Positions 24,462 to 36,572 of a stretch of 64,000 nt of DNA are shown here, piece by piece. The position numbers and the translations under genes are program-made. Each line of letters begins with the position of its first letter. Position 1 is the stretch's first letter. The DNA comes from Gymnothorax reevesii (Eukaryota; Chordata; Actinopteri; Anguilliformes; Muraenidae): NCBI GenBank assembly GCA_029721435.1, contig CM056576.1, positions 122,811,166 to 122,875,165 of the forward strand. Reading direction: 5' to 3'. A model generated the notes under the pieces. That model did no database searches and was not told where the DNA came from. It saw only the letters and a program-made list of their open reading frames with translations.

Positions 24462-27400
24462 CTGATGAATTCACCACAGTCTTTTATTCAGTCGAAAAAA
24501 TTCTAAAATCTTTGAAAATATTTTTGTTGATGAGGCGTGTGCATCAAGCAAGTCTCGACTGCATGCTATGAGGGGGTAAAACATTCAAAATTTCCCTGAA
24601 TCTAACACTAGGCAATTAAATTTGTACTAAATTACCATTTTGTTTGATTAAAACTGTGAGTAATTGAAATATATTTGTGAAGCTTTTCCATCTCACAAGT
24701 GAATATTCTGCATGTGCAGGCAGTTAAAAAGACAGAAAACATGAACTCGCACTTTAAGTTCAGCCAAGTTTAAAAGGTTCTCCCCCTATGGGCTTTACTC
24801 TGATATTTAATGGAATTCCCTCTCCCAGAAGGACCACTCTTGCTCGATTAACCACGTCTGACGAGCAGATGCTATTTTTCATGCAGCCAATGCTCCTGAT
24901 AGATATTTTCAATCTGCTTTCCACCGCTCTGCGACTATGTCGTTTACAGTCGTTTGTCGTGCTGTTCCTCCTCTTTTCCAGTGACCCCTCCATGACATTA
25001 GGCAACTCAGAGCAACACAGTACCTGCAATGTTCTTTTCCTGCAACCACAACAGGATGTGAGTCAATATTAATGCCCTCCTCTACAAAGCCCCCCTCAGA
25101 GCGGGACACGCCTAGTTTATCACATATCATTTGTTTTTCTCCTCCCAGAGGCAGCATTGAAGCATTTTTATGTCCTTTTCCACACAATGAATTGAGATTT
25201 CATTCTTTCACTGTGAATCCCAGGTTTTCCAGCTTGATAAGAACTCCACTGTTTGTCTCTGCCACACTCATGTCCCTCAAACCGACATATTTGCAATTCA
25301 CAGAGACTTTTACAAATGGCGGCATTGTTAGCAATTGTTAGCTCATTGCTTCTGGGATATCCGTTTGAGAAATTCAGGTAATAATTAGCCATCCGAGGAA
25401 AAAATGGGATCCACTGAGAATTGTGTCTCACTCCAGACTCTCAGAGTGCCGCAGAATGCTCATATATCTTATCTCATAGACATTTGCACCTCTTTCTTTG
25501 AATTTTACTGCTATATCGACACAGGAGCCATCTTTGAAGTACAGAGGCAGGCGTAACGTATGGTAGGTGCTGTGAAGCACTCGCATTAGTTATGGGTCAA
25601 ATACTGACTGTGTAAATAAGGCCCATTGCAAATAAAGGTCCTTCCCGGCATCCCCTTGTGTTTCAGCAGAGAACAAAGGAATGGTTCGTGCTTACATTTC
25701 ACTCAACCTTAATGCAAAGCATTGGAGAGGAGTCTTAATGATGACTATATTCTGAAATGTGTTCATTCTTCTTAAAGGCTGACAATGATGCACTGTCACC
25801 AATTAATTCTGTAAATACTGCTAGAGAGAAGCATTGTATTCACTCCTGCATTAGAAAAAAAACTTTCTTATATCACATCTACAGTATCTGTTGAAATAGT
25901 TGGTAAGACCAAACTTTTAGATGATCCTGAAGCTCCAGGCTGTAAGTATTGAGGTTCTCAGTATTCCTGAATGTTATTCAAGAACTTGAATACCGTAATC
26001 CTTTCACAGAGCCAAATTCAATGTGACAACAAGCAGATAATACTATTATCACCCTCATTGGAATTCTGACGGCAGGATGGCTGTGGCCAACTATTTATTT
26101 AGAAAAGTACAGTCAGTTTTGTCCCAAAAATGTAGGGGTGCCATTGTAAGTAATTTTTTTTATGGAAAAAAAAAACAATGTCCACAAAAATGGGCTAATG
26201 GTTGTCAGAAATCATTTGTTCTGAGTCAGGTATATGCTCTGTAAAATGGTGATGCAATACAATGCTTTCTCACTCTGCACATCTAGTATTGTAAGCTTGC
26301 GTTCATGGTTTTGACATTTATCCTGACTATGACACCCCTCATTACACAACTCCTCAGAGAATGTGGACAGCCGGATAATGGCTGTCACCAAGACCGAGTA
26401 TAACTCACGACAATGTGTGCTCAGCACCTTTCGTGTCCGCTCCATTGATTTCGAGTCGGAAGAGACGTCGGAAATGTTAACATCAAAAAACCTACAGCTT
26501 TGATAGTTTTTCCACAAATTGTATTACCTTGAGGTGATAGGTTTGCAATGTTTGATTGGGAATGGGTCAGTGGGTGATGGTTAAAGCCTTGGGTGACCAG
26601 AATGGTCGACCCGAACATCTATAACTCAGTTTCGAAGCCCCAGGTTGTTGAATTGATTGCCCAAATGCCATCTGTCACACTGATTCAATCCTGTTTGCTC
26701 TCTCCTGCTTCCTGTGATTGGAAGAAGAAACTCTTCAGCAGAAAATATTGCCTTGCAATTCATTATCAAATGCCATGCCTTTGAAAGCTTGAATAGACTC
26801 AGTGGGCTAATGCTGACATTGACCTGCTCATACTCAATTCAGCTCTTCACACGGAGTAACATGTAGGTTGACAAAAATAGACTGTAATTGAAAACAATAA
26901 ATATGTGCTCTTGCAAAGGATTTCCACAGCAACCAATATGACATGGCCATTTAATATCACTTCTACTGCAATTTCAAAAAGAATATAATTAAATTTTTAT
27001 CTACCCTTTTTTTCTCCCTGAGGATTTATTTGTTCGTGTGTTTCATAACTGAATTTACTGACAATTTACAACTATGAATGAGCATGTAATGACATGCAAA
27101 GAACGGATTGTTCAGTGTACCGAGGCTTGTCATTTACTTTCAAGGTAAAAGGCAGTGTCCATAACAATATGAAGCTTGTACAAGATCACCTACTGTCTAT
27201 ATCTGTACAAAGTGACATGTCAAAATGACCAGAGGAGTTAAAAGAATTTCATTTAACTATTTCTGCCCTACCTGACTGGACTGAAAATGAAAAATTTACT
27301 GTTTACCATGTCAAATTATTTTATGAATTGAACGTTTTAATCAAGCAACCCATATTACTATTTTTAATGAGGTGCTGCAAATTGAATTTGAACACAAAGC

Positions 27401-29695
27401 TCATGAGTATACACAATAGTTTTTGTGCTATACTATACGGTATAATACTGTGTGACATTATTTAACATAACCCCCTTTGATTTGTACATTCTTCTTTCCC
27501 GATATGTCAGCATCCTGCTGCCATTTCAATACTGATAGGCTTTAGCCGAGTACTACTCCTAAGATGTTTGAAATTGACGACATTCAAGTTGGTTTTTCTC
27601 TATAATCATTGTACAGTATTTGCATGTTTATTCTATTAGCACATTCACCAGCTTTTAGTCGATACACTCTGCCAGCGCAAATCTGGGTGCTGTTTCCATC
27701 CGTACAGATACATCTCCTTTAAAGCATTACGGAAACATATGGCATAATCATTTGGCCATGAGTCTGTCTGTCACTGCATTAGAGGAGGAGATTTTATGTA
27801 CAGTTTGTACAGGCAGACACGCACATTCCAGGTAAAGACACAAATCCCCGCCTTCTTGGGAATCACGGTGGCTCGTCATTCTGTAGGTCTGGAGGCCACA
27901 CTTCAGTTGTAGGTATTGAGCCTGAGGGAAGATTCTGAGGATGGCCCCAAAATTTTTTAAATTGTTAATGAAAAAATGGCACACAGAGGTCCCATTAACC
28001 ATTCTAGGGCCTCCGTGGCCAAAAGATAAGCAAGCAATTGCAGGCATGGTCAAGATGCAAAAATGATTAACCATAAATTGACATAGCATTACTCCAAAAT
28101 GAACCGTGAGACATGCAGCAGTCTACCACAGCATATGAATTATATTTCTGTTGGCTAATTCACATGTAAATCCTTAGATGTACTATTTGCAAACTTGTAT
28201 TTAACAAATAAATACAAGTTTGGAGTCTTGGCTCTAATGCTGGCACAACATGGGACCTATTAATCTTTGAGGAGAAAGACCCAAGAGTGTCAGGATATAC
28301 TTCCTCTTCCGGGGGAAATTTAGTCCCTACGGGTGGATACTGGGGTGGGGCGGGATGTTACCAAGCAGCAGGCAAGCATGATGCAGCATAGCAGCGAACA
28401 GAGGAATGTTTGCCAAGGAGGCAGGGCAGGAGAGCAAGGGAGGGACGGACCAGTGTCTGATATGCATGGAAATGTCCGTGGGAATGTGGGCATGTCTTGA
28501 GTTGTCTGCCAGAATTCGGTCCACAAGCGAAACCCCTAAATGAAATGCCAGACAAAGAGAGTGAATCAGTGCCCTTGATGTTTCTCATTTTTCCTTCGTG
28601 GCTCTGTTACTGTCATCCTAGCAACAGTATCAAAATGAGCGTGACTGCGGAAATTCGATCTTGCAGCGTTTCTGGAATTCAAAGAAGCAATAGCCCAATG
28701 ATGAATTTCAAGCTTGAGCCTTGCATGAGCCCTTGATGCGTCAGCTTTGTAATACTGTCACTTCCCGCCGATCTCCTGATTCTACATACCCTATCTGCGA
28801 TGGGAAAATAGGCTTAACTACCCTCCACTGTTAGTAATCCCGAGGCAAACATACAGGTTCAAATGCCTCCATGTGATGTATACTGACAGCAGATTCAGCC
28901 TCATGTAACATCACCTTTGTGTGAAACATAAAATAAACCAGAAGAAAAATCCTTGTAAAATTATACATGTGAGTTATGGTAGAAATGAGTGCCAGTGAAG
29001 CACCCTCTTCACAACTGAAGTATCACTGTTTTCATTAGTTTTGCTGTTATATTTCCCCACGCCTTTTGTAATAACTCACACAAAGATCGACTTGGGTATA
29101 TCTTCTGCACTAACTTAATTTCATGGCAGCTGGGTCTGTAATTTAATCTCTCCAGAATTACATTACAGTTACTTTGCAGTAAGTTTCAAACATGCACATG
29201 CTAATAAATACACGCTGTCCAATGATTTAAATAAAGAAAATAAATCATAATACAGATTTAGATATGGACCAAATATATGAGACTGCATCTCATATGCTCT
29301 ACTGTCACCAAAGCAGAGAAGGTTGTAATTCTGAGTTGACATTGAGCAGGCAGATGCAACTACTTTTTTGTCCCTGTCCCTTAATACATCAATGCCCTGA
29401 ATAGAAGACCTTGGCATGCAACTATCATTTTTATTTCTGCTTTTATGTGATTGTACATTTGTTTTCATTCCACTCTTTGCAACTTTAAGTGATTATGTAT
29501 GTACGTGTAGGGGCAGTGTACGTATGCATGCATATTCATTCATGGCATTGTTATGTTATGACATATGATAAAATAGCCACCACTGTCCTAAAAAATTTTC
29601 ATACTTACTATAATGAAATATCTATTCCTTATAAAATAGTCACTCTACTAATTTTGTGTAATAGCAGGCAAACTGCACCATGTTATTAAAGGACG
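24462..29695. other. Long intergenic block without recognisable genes
   Basis: About 5.2 kb of mostly unique, moderately A/T-rich DNA. The ORFs are short and fall on both strands. Segments such as 25080-25640 and 27700-28090 are free of simple repeats and could be regulatory, but nothing in the sequence proves it. Confidence 0.45.
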
Positions 29696-30299
29696 TACAA
29701 CCCCATTTCCAAAAAAGTTGGGACTCTGTGTAAAATGTAAATAAAAACAGCGTGCAATGATTTTCAAATCATTTGAACTCTACATTTATTTGAAAATAGT
29801 ACAAAATATCAGATGTTGAAAATGAAATATGCTATTTATTTTATTTATTTATTTATTTTTTGGATAATAAGTGCTCCTTTTGAATTTGATGCCAGCAATA
29901 CATTTTTAAAATGCTGGGACGGGACAATAAAAGACTAGAAGTTGTTTGATGCCAAAAAAAAAAAGACACCTGGTAAAACATCTCACAGCTAATATCAGTT
30001 TATTTAGCAACAGTTCAGTAACATGATTGGGTATTAAAAGTCTCTCAATAGTAAATACAGGTATAAGGCTCAACCACTCTATGAAACATTGCATGGGGAA
30101 ATAGTTCAAGAATTTTAGAATAATGTTTCCAGCATAAAATTGCAAAAAATTTGGAGATTTTATCCTCTAATATCATTAAAAAATTCTGAGAATCCAGAAA
30201 AAATCTGTACGCATGGGACAAGGTCAAAATCCACTTTTGAATGGCTGTGATTTTAAGGTCTTCAGGCAGCACTCCTTATAAAACAAAAAGAATTCTGCA

Positions 30300-31430
30300 G
30301 TGGAAATAACTGCATGGACTCAGGAACACTTCTGTAAACACAGTTTGTCACTGCATCCACAAATGCAAGTTAAACGCTGCCCTATAGAGATTAAACCAAA
30401 TATAAACAAAAACCAGAAACACCTCCTTCTTCTCTGGGCCAGAGCTCATTTAAAATTTACTGAGGCAAAGTATAAAACTGCCCTGAGGTCTGACTAATCA
30501 AAATGTGCTGTTCTTTTTGGAAATCATGGACACCACAACCTCTGGGCTAGAGAGGAAAGAGATCATCCGGCTTCTTATCAGCACACAATTAAAAAGCCAG
30601 TATTCATAATAGTAATGGGGGTGCTCATCTGTGGAGACACCATTAATTTGGCATGATATACAGTACAGGCCAAAAGTTTGGACACACCTTCTCATTCAAT
30701 GCGTTTCCTTTATTTTCATGACTATTTACATTGTAGATTCTCACTGAAGGCATCAAAACTATGAATGAACACGTGGAATTATGTACTTAACAAAATAGTG
30801 TGAAATACCTGTAACTGAAAACATGTCTTGTATTCTAGTTCCTTCAAAGTAGCCACCCTTTGCTCTGATTACTGGTTTGCACACTCTTGGCGTTCTCTTG
30901 ATGAGCTTCAAGAGTAAGTCACCTGAAATGGTCTTCACTTCACAGGTGTGCCTTGTCAGGGTTAATTAGTGGAATTTCTTGCCTTATCAATGGGGTTGGG
31001 GCCATCAGTTGTGTTATGCAGAAGTCAGGTTGATACACAGCCGACAGCCCTATTGGAGAAACTGTTTGATACATACGTACATAATTCCACGTTTTCATTC
31101 ATAGTTTTGATGCCTTCAGTGAGAATCTTCAATGTCAATAGTCATGAAAATAAAGGAAACGCATTGAATGAGAAGGTGTGTCCAAACTTTTGGCCTGTAC
31201 TGTATACAGGTTTTGGTGCAACATTTACTGCCATCCAGATGCGTTCTTAAGGAAAGCCTTGCTCATTTCAGCATCATCATGCCAAACACCATACTCATAC
31301 AATATGGCTCTGTAGTAAAAGAGTATGGGTGCTAAAGCGGTCTGCCTGCAGTCCAGACCTGTCACCCACAGATAATATTTGGCACATTATGAAACAAAAA
31401 ATATGACAAAGGAAGCTGCAAAGTACTGAG
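30300..31430 (+). pseudogene. Tc1-like transposase remnant, interrupted by insertion
   Basis: Plus-strand fragments in several frames match the layout of Tc1-like transposases: WTQEHFCKHS, LLLWARAHLKFTEAK and GNHGHHNLWA before the insertion, and WVLKRSACSPDLSPTDNIWH after it. The last contains the third catalytic acidic position region. Stops and frameshifts break it throughout, and a 542-base element (30661-31202) splits it. It cannot encode a working enzyme. Confidence 0.7.
30661..31202. mobile_element. Tc1-like deletion derivative with long inverted repeats
   Basis: A 542-base element with TA flanks (30659-30660, 31203-31204). The ends CAGTACAGGCCAAAAGTTTG are exact inverted copies of each other, and the arms remain nearly identical for about 120 bases. 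The centre (about 30845-31040), including CAAAGTAGCCACCCTTTGC, is a shortened body. The closely matching arms imply a more recent insertion than its host element. Confidence 0.88.
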
Positions 31431-31699
31431 CAGCTGAAATTCTACATAAAGTAAGAATAAAAAAAAATTTAGCACTCAAAACTACAGCAGTTGGTCTCCC
31501 TTGTTCCCAAATGCTTACAGAGTGTTGATTAAAGAAGACGTGATGCAACACAGTAGTAAACATGCCTCTCTGCCAAATTTTTTTAAACGTGTTGCTGGCA
31601 TCAAATTCAAAATGAGCACTTATTGTCCAAAAAGCAATTGCGTTCTATTTTTATTTACATTTTACACAATGTCCCAAAGTTTTTGGAAATGGGCTTATA

Positions 31700-32638
31700 A
31701 CGTAAGATTTGGTAGCAATGTAATATTCTGTTTTCACCTGTAATTTTGTTTTCAACATCATCTTTCATTGTCACCAATGATTTAAGGTATATCAGGAATT
31801 ATAGAGGTCTAAATTTTCTTGGATGAATGCTTGGAGAAATAACTGAACATTTGCCGTCCTGAACATCAGGTTAATGAGGACCAACATAGTTCTGAGGTCA
31901 TCTTCCTGGCTTTGTGCGTATTATGCTTTTTTTCCACTCGATGAGTCATACAAATGCATGCACTAAAGTCGCCTGGTCAGGATAATAGCACCATTGCTGA
32001 AAGATAGCTTGCAATATTGAATGTAATGAAGTGTGGTGTAACTTTCAAGCTGTAGTCGTGACCAGCAACATTTACAAGCTTGTTTTTTGCTCAACCTTAA
32101 ACTTTAATCTGACAATTGCGCCTGCAAGTGGTTTGGATAAATGTGAATGACCCTGAACTGGACCATTGACTAATTTGCTTCTATTTATAATTAAACCAAT
32201 ACTTCAATACATTTACATTTAAACTTGAAACTTTGAAGTATGCTGCAACTAAAATCTTCTCATTGCTAATCTTAATTTTAATCTTAATTATTCAAAATAC
32301 AAATGTCTTCAAGTGCTACTCCAAACCATTATTACGGTTGAATATACACCTTGCTTAATATACAGTATATTGTATTACTTACAACAGCTTGGTTTTAAAA
32401 TGTAAATGAAAACAATATGGCACTAGTTTTAAAGATTGGAATTATATTTAGAATTCTCAAACTGGCTGAGAAATTTTGGGTGGCCACTTAATAACTTTGA
32501 CGCTCACAATATGAGGGGAATAAAGGGAATGTAGTGACAGCTATTACAGCTTTTATTATATCAATTGTGGCTAATTTTCTTAAAATAAAACACAATTCAC
32601 TTATGTGTTTATATTTGCAGTGTGCTTTATAGTTTACA
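31700..32638. other. Intergenic, nothing recognised
   Basis: A/T-rich unique sequence between a Tc1 relic and a tandem duplication. No ORF of note. Confidence 0.55.
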
Positions 32639-33365
32639 GGAAAAAAGGCTTACATTACTGCAGGATAAACCACAATATGATAATATTTTAGTGCTTTATT
32701 TTCAGCAAAGACCGAGATCCTGAGCTTAATATAAGAAAGAAAATTGTCCCACGAAAATGGGCCTTTTGTACTAGAATGAAAAGATGGTTCTACTGACTGG
32801 ATGATTTCCAAATACCTTTCCCAATACCTCTGCCATCCACTTATGTAGTGAATTGGAATATTTCATCATACAGTTCAGTACTGGTTATATCTATTGTCAT
32901 TGCATGATAAACTCAGGTTAACCTATGCTGGATGATCTCCCCTTAAACCTATTAATGTCTCAGGTGATCACGGCCCATCGGTTACATGATTCATATTTTA
33001 TGAGAAAAAGGCTGAAATTAATTTAGGGTAAAGTACTATATGATGCCATATGACTGTTTTTTTTATGAGCAAAGGCCAAAACTCTGAGCTTGTTAAAAGA
33101 AAGAACCTTTCTACACAAAAAAATGGGTGTTTCATATTGGAATAAAGCTATCGTCCTACTGACAGGGTGATCTCCAGACATCTTTCTCATTATTTTCCCA
33201 GCTCCTTAGGTTGTCCGGTGGAACATTCCATATTTGAAATCTATATTGCTTAGGCCTATTGCCATTGCAGGATAAAGTCAGGTTAGCCTTTGCTCAATGA
33301 TCTCTCATTCACTTATTAACTCTCCAGCTGATCATGCTCTGCCAGGCACATGATTACCTTGCTCG
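32639..33365 (+). repeat. Ancient ~364-bp tandem duplication
   Basis: Two head-to-tail units, about 32639-33001 and 33002-33365, share an ordered series of blocks. These are AAAAAGGCT, GCAAAGRCC...CTGAGCTT...AAAGAAA, AAAATGGG, CTACTGAC...GATGAT, CATTGCA-GATAAA-TCAGGTTA, GATGATCTC and TTAATCTC-GGTGATCA-type ends. Matching landmarks are spaced 363-365 bases apart. The units have diverged considerably. There are no terminal repeats and no coding frame. The pair lies 2 kb upstream of st6galnac5. Confidence 0.7.
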
Positions 33366-33489
33366 GTCCAACCTGGCAGAAAAGCCAACCCAATCCTCTT
33401 AATGGGGGATTAAGTTGGTGTGACTTTTAAGAAGTGTTTTAATATATTTTGTGACTTGTTGTTAATTAAATTGACATTACATGCCTCAG

Positions 33490-34713
33490 CATGACTGTTA
33501 ACAGTGGCGTAGTGGAGGGTATACGCAGGTATACGGCGCAAATCCACTACTTTTTCCGTTAATGTACAGTATAATTACCCATCAGCCAAAAAGAATTGAA
33601 ATAAAATTGAAATACAAATGAGTGCACACCCACTTTTACTGTGATCTTCCCCTTTACCTAATAGAGTTGCCCCATTCTCCAGGAATTTCTTCACTACTGA
33701 CTGTTAAAAATGAGTTATCTTGTGCTCTGGGAGCCCTATGATTGGGTGTTTGCCTGGTGGCGTCACTTGGTACGCATCCATGTTTCTGTCTTCATTGAGA
33801 AAGGGTATGTTTTTGAAAGGTAATCGTGGTCTGTGAATCACAAGAAATGTTTTTTTTTGCAGTAATGTCTGCAAAATTAAAAAAAAAGGTTTTTTATTAT
33901 TATTTGTTGGGCGTAGTTGTAATTCAGGTCCTCCTCATGCCTATATGTGTGTAAACATGATAGATGTAACTTGGCCACACAGAGCAGTACAGCCGTAAAC
34001 TGTACTAGTATTTCCCTGAGCAAAAATAAATCCTAGACGTTGTTTTCCTGGAACTGAGCAGACCTTCTCTCCAGGCACGAGCCCTCATCATCCGGGGTTT
34101 GTAAATGTGCCATATCAATACAGCAAGCATTGAAACAGTTTGTTACTATGTCTTACTTTTCAGAGAAAGGGGGTTGATTTTTCGGTCAAATATCTCTTCG
34201 TGTTCATGGTAAAAGGGGGGGAAATTGTGTCATGTCTTCTTGAAAAAAAAAATTTTTTAAACCTTGAAAAAGTATGTGCCGCCATCATGTTAATCACTGA
34301 CACCACTGGGAGTGTTGGAATGAAATCCCTGCCACATAGTGGTCTGCATGGACGGTGCAACAGTTGGGTCAACCTCACAGAGAATAAGGGGATTTTACCA
34401 GTTAAAAATTTTGCTGGTCTCATCGCTATCTAGCAGCCACTCCTGGTCGGCCAGGTGTAAATAGCTGTTTGAGCTGTGCACTGTCTGCGCTATCCTCTGA
34501 CGGCATAGTGTGTGATTGGCGACGCAACTGTGCAAGAAAAGCGAGGGCCTGTCATCACAAGTCAAAAGAGACACCTACCACAGCATCCTCCTTCTGAGTC
34601 GATGGTTGCAGGTTATTGCAATGGATTAAACAGTTCAGCGGTGTTCAGGGTGGGACAAAAGAAGACCCCCTCCCTCCTCCCTCCCTCCCCCCTTTAAAAA
34701 AAAAAAAAAAAAA
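33490..34713. repeat. Possible interspersed repeat(s), ends unclear
   Basis: The block starts with CAGTGGCGTAGTGGAGGGTA and two TATACG repeats (33520-33540), which looks like a transposon terminus. It closes with a C/T-rich stretch and an A-run of about 18 (34696-34713), which looks like a retroelement tail. I could not find a matching inverted terminus. The ORF at 34140-34433 has no recognisable domain. Confidence 0.3.
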
Positions 34714-35222
34714 TCATGTGTAGCCAATATGTTTTGCAAATATAGCCTGTAAATTTTTTTATTCTCTCAGGTTAGCATTTTCTTTTAATTTCCCCCATTC
34801 CTCTCATAAATTCAGCCACTGCTGAATACCTGAAAAGCAGCCAATGCATTTTTATTTTTTGGGACTGACTGAACATTTTATCATCAACTTTAAATACTGA
34901 GATATAAGTCAATATTTAATGGTATCGGTTGTAAGTTTTGAGAAGACTTAAATATTTTAGAACACAATAAACTTGAATGTATAGCCTATTAAACTCGGAC
35001 ATAATAGCTTAGCAAATAGGTTTGGCGAAGAGAGAGGAGGGTGCTGAAAATGCAGATACCTTTGTTCACGATAGCCGTACAACAATGTCAAACTCGGTTC
35101 TCTTTAAGACCATGCAGACTACAGCTTGTGGCAACATCTGCCTACTGCTCTCAGTCTATGTATTACGGTGAGAGAATGGGTTTAGTCCATACCCCTGCGA
35201 ACGGTAATCTGACATAACGGCG
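34714..35222 (+). promoter_or_regulatory. st6galnac5: Upstream/promoter region of st6galnac5
   Basis: This is DNA immediately upstream of the gene's first coding exon. CpG dinucleotides become frequent from about 35190 (CGAACGG, ACGGCGATG, CCGTCAG). I see no convincing TATA box at a fixed distance, so a dispersed CpG-type start is plausible. The transcription start is not determined. Confidence 0.4.
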
Positions 35223-35353
35223 ATGCACGGCATAAGCCGTCAGCTGCGGTCCGATCGGACTGAGGATGCGGTGAGGATCTTCAGCCTCGTCTTAGCCTGA
35301 TGTGCTGTACTATGAAGAAACGAGGACCTACATGTGAAGACTTGAGGACATAG
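35223..35353 (+). promoter_or_regulatory. st6galnac5: Upstream ORF chain in the st6galnac5 5' leader
   Basis: Upstream start codons precede the main ATG at 35370. uORF1 (35223-35300) has 25 codons. A three-codon ORF, ATG-CGG-TGA, lies inside it at 35266-35274 in another frame. The stop of uORF1 overlaps the start of uORF2 by one base (TGATG). uORF2 (35300-35353) has 17 codons, with a second in-frame ATG at 35312, and stops 16 bases before the main ATG. A start-stop ATGTGA lies at 35332-35337. Such a leader would be expected to repress translation or force reinitiation, if the transcript starts upstream of 35223. Confidence 0.5.
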
Positions 35354-35369
35354 CGGAGCGCACTACAAA

Positions 35370-35384
35370 ATGAAGACGCCTATG
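35370..35384 (+). CDS. st6galnac5: ST6GALNAC5, coding part of exon 1 (5 codons)
   Basis: ATG AAG ACG CCT ATG encodes MKTPM and is followed at once by a splice donor, GTAACA (35385-35390). The reading joins in phase 0 to the exon at 36375, giving MKTPM then RHGVAVV. This matches the start of mammalian ST6GALNAC5 as I recall it (MKTLM then RHGLAV). The start context is AAA-ATG-A, with the favourable A at -3. The cytoplasmic tail of the enzyme is thus split by an intron after five residues. The exon is too short for ORF scanning and is supported only by the joined match and splice sites. Confidence 0.85.
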
Positions 35385-36374
35385 GTAACAGTTTTTGCGA
35401 TACTTTCATGAAACGTGGGTCAGATAGTCTCTTACCGAGTATATCGCTGTTATATTAGGCTATTTTTATTCTTCTTTGGATTATCATGTTTTCCCAAGTC
35501 CCGAAAGCAACATCTTTTGAGGGAGATAAGTGACATTCTGTAATAATGACTGGAATAAATGTTTCAATGCACTGAAATGCTGGACATCGACTGTAAGCAG
35601 AATGTGACAATATTGTACAGGTGTAGTTGGTTTCTTACGTGAAAACTAGGCTACCGCTCCGTACGTAGACTAATATCAGTCAGAAAGAGGAAGCGGGGAT
35701 AGACGTGCATTCACAATTAACATTAAAACGTTCAGTTTATTGGCTAATTTAATTTAAAAATGCAGAAAGCATGCAAACTGCTCGCCTAAGCTTCAAACAG
35801 CTTGAGGTACTCGCACAAGACATGTTTAAGGGAGAAGCATTAATTATATTGGTAACTTTTCCGGAATGAACGAATAATTAAGTAAATAGCCTAAAAATAT
35901 AAAGAAATAAAGCGCTACTGAGAAGTAAACTGTCGCCCACCTGTAGAAATCAGTAGCCTATTTCATCGGTCAGTCAGCGATACAGGCTCATGAATAATTA
36001 AGTAGGCTATTTGTCATTTTTGGGTTTGTCGTTTATTAAGGTTTTAGTTTTGTTGTTCTTGTCTAGTTTCAAGCCACTTGTTTGTATTCTTGAGACCTGA
36101 GCTTGGGAATGCATGCTTTTGGGCATATTACATAATTATGATCATGGATTCGTATCCATGAAGTACTGCATAAGATTATTAATTACAATAGGTCACTTAA
36201 TGCAATAAAATGGAAATCTCTCAAACTTTGGTTGGGCATCTTTGATTTCTCTTATTTTACAGAGACAAAACATTCTCTTAATTATGTCTACAGTTTCATC
36301 TCACTCGCAACTTATTGCTCTGCATAAATGCATTGTATTGAGGACGTTTGTTGTCCTGGTTTTTTCTGTTGTAG
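35385..36374 (+). other. st6galnac5: Intron 1 of st6galnac5 (990 bp, phase 0)
   Basis: The donor GTAACA and the acceptor GGTTTTTTCTGTTGTAG bound the intron. It is A/T-rich with no other exon or transposon recognised. Confidence 0.82.
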
Positions 36375-36572
36375 CGGCATGGCGTGGCTGTAGTTCTTGT
36401 AATTACGATGTGCACCAGCTTGTTGTTGGTGTACAACACCAGCTACAACTATGTCTCCAGAGTTCATAGCGATGTGGACAGCGGACAGAAAGAACCGGTC
36501 AAAACAAACCCCGAGCCCAAAAAGCCACTGATATCAACTTTACAGGGCTACAACAGCATCATCGATCAAAAG
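36375..36572 (+). CDS. st6galnac5: ST6GALNAC5 sialyltransferase, exon 2 (anchor and stem)
   Basis: Second coding exon of alpha-N-acetylgalactosaminide alpha2,6-sialyltransferase 5, the GT29 enzyme best known for making ganglioside GD1alpha from GM1b in brain. It has 66 codons in phase 0, from RHG after the acceptor at 36374 to GYNSIIDQK, followed by donor GTAAGC at 36573. Residues about 8-23 of the joined protein are a hydrophobic type II signal anchor containing TMCTSLLLVY, a segment I recall as identical in mammalian ST6GALNAC5. The rest is a polar Lys/Pro/Glu-rich luminal stem, of low similarity and without the Gln-rich stretch of the human protein. All catalytic sialylmotifs lie in later exons outside the window. 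There is no stop or frameshift. Confidence 0.92.

Larger units (their letters stand above)
29698..31697 (+). mobile_element. Decayed Tc1-like transposon carrying a nested Tc1 MITE
   Basis: Terminal repeats CAACCCCATTTCCAAAAAAG (left) and an inverted TAAGCCCATTTCCAAAAAC (right) lie next to TA at 29696-29697 and 31698-31699. Total length is 2.0 kb, of which 542 bases are a second element at 30661-31202. Without that insertion the length is about 1.45 kb, normal for Tc1. It belongs to the same broad group as the element at 61954-63549. Confidence 0.8.

Noticed and set aside
34140..34433. 97-codon plus-strand ORF near the possible repeat at 33490-34713
   Set aside because: No domain is recognisable, an overlapping antisense ORF is equally long, and the region ends in an A-run suggestive of a retroposed sequence.
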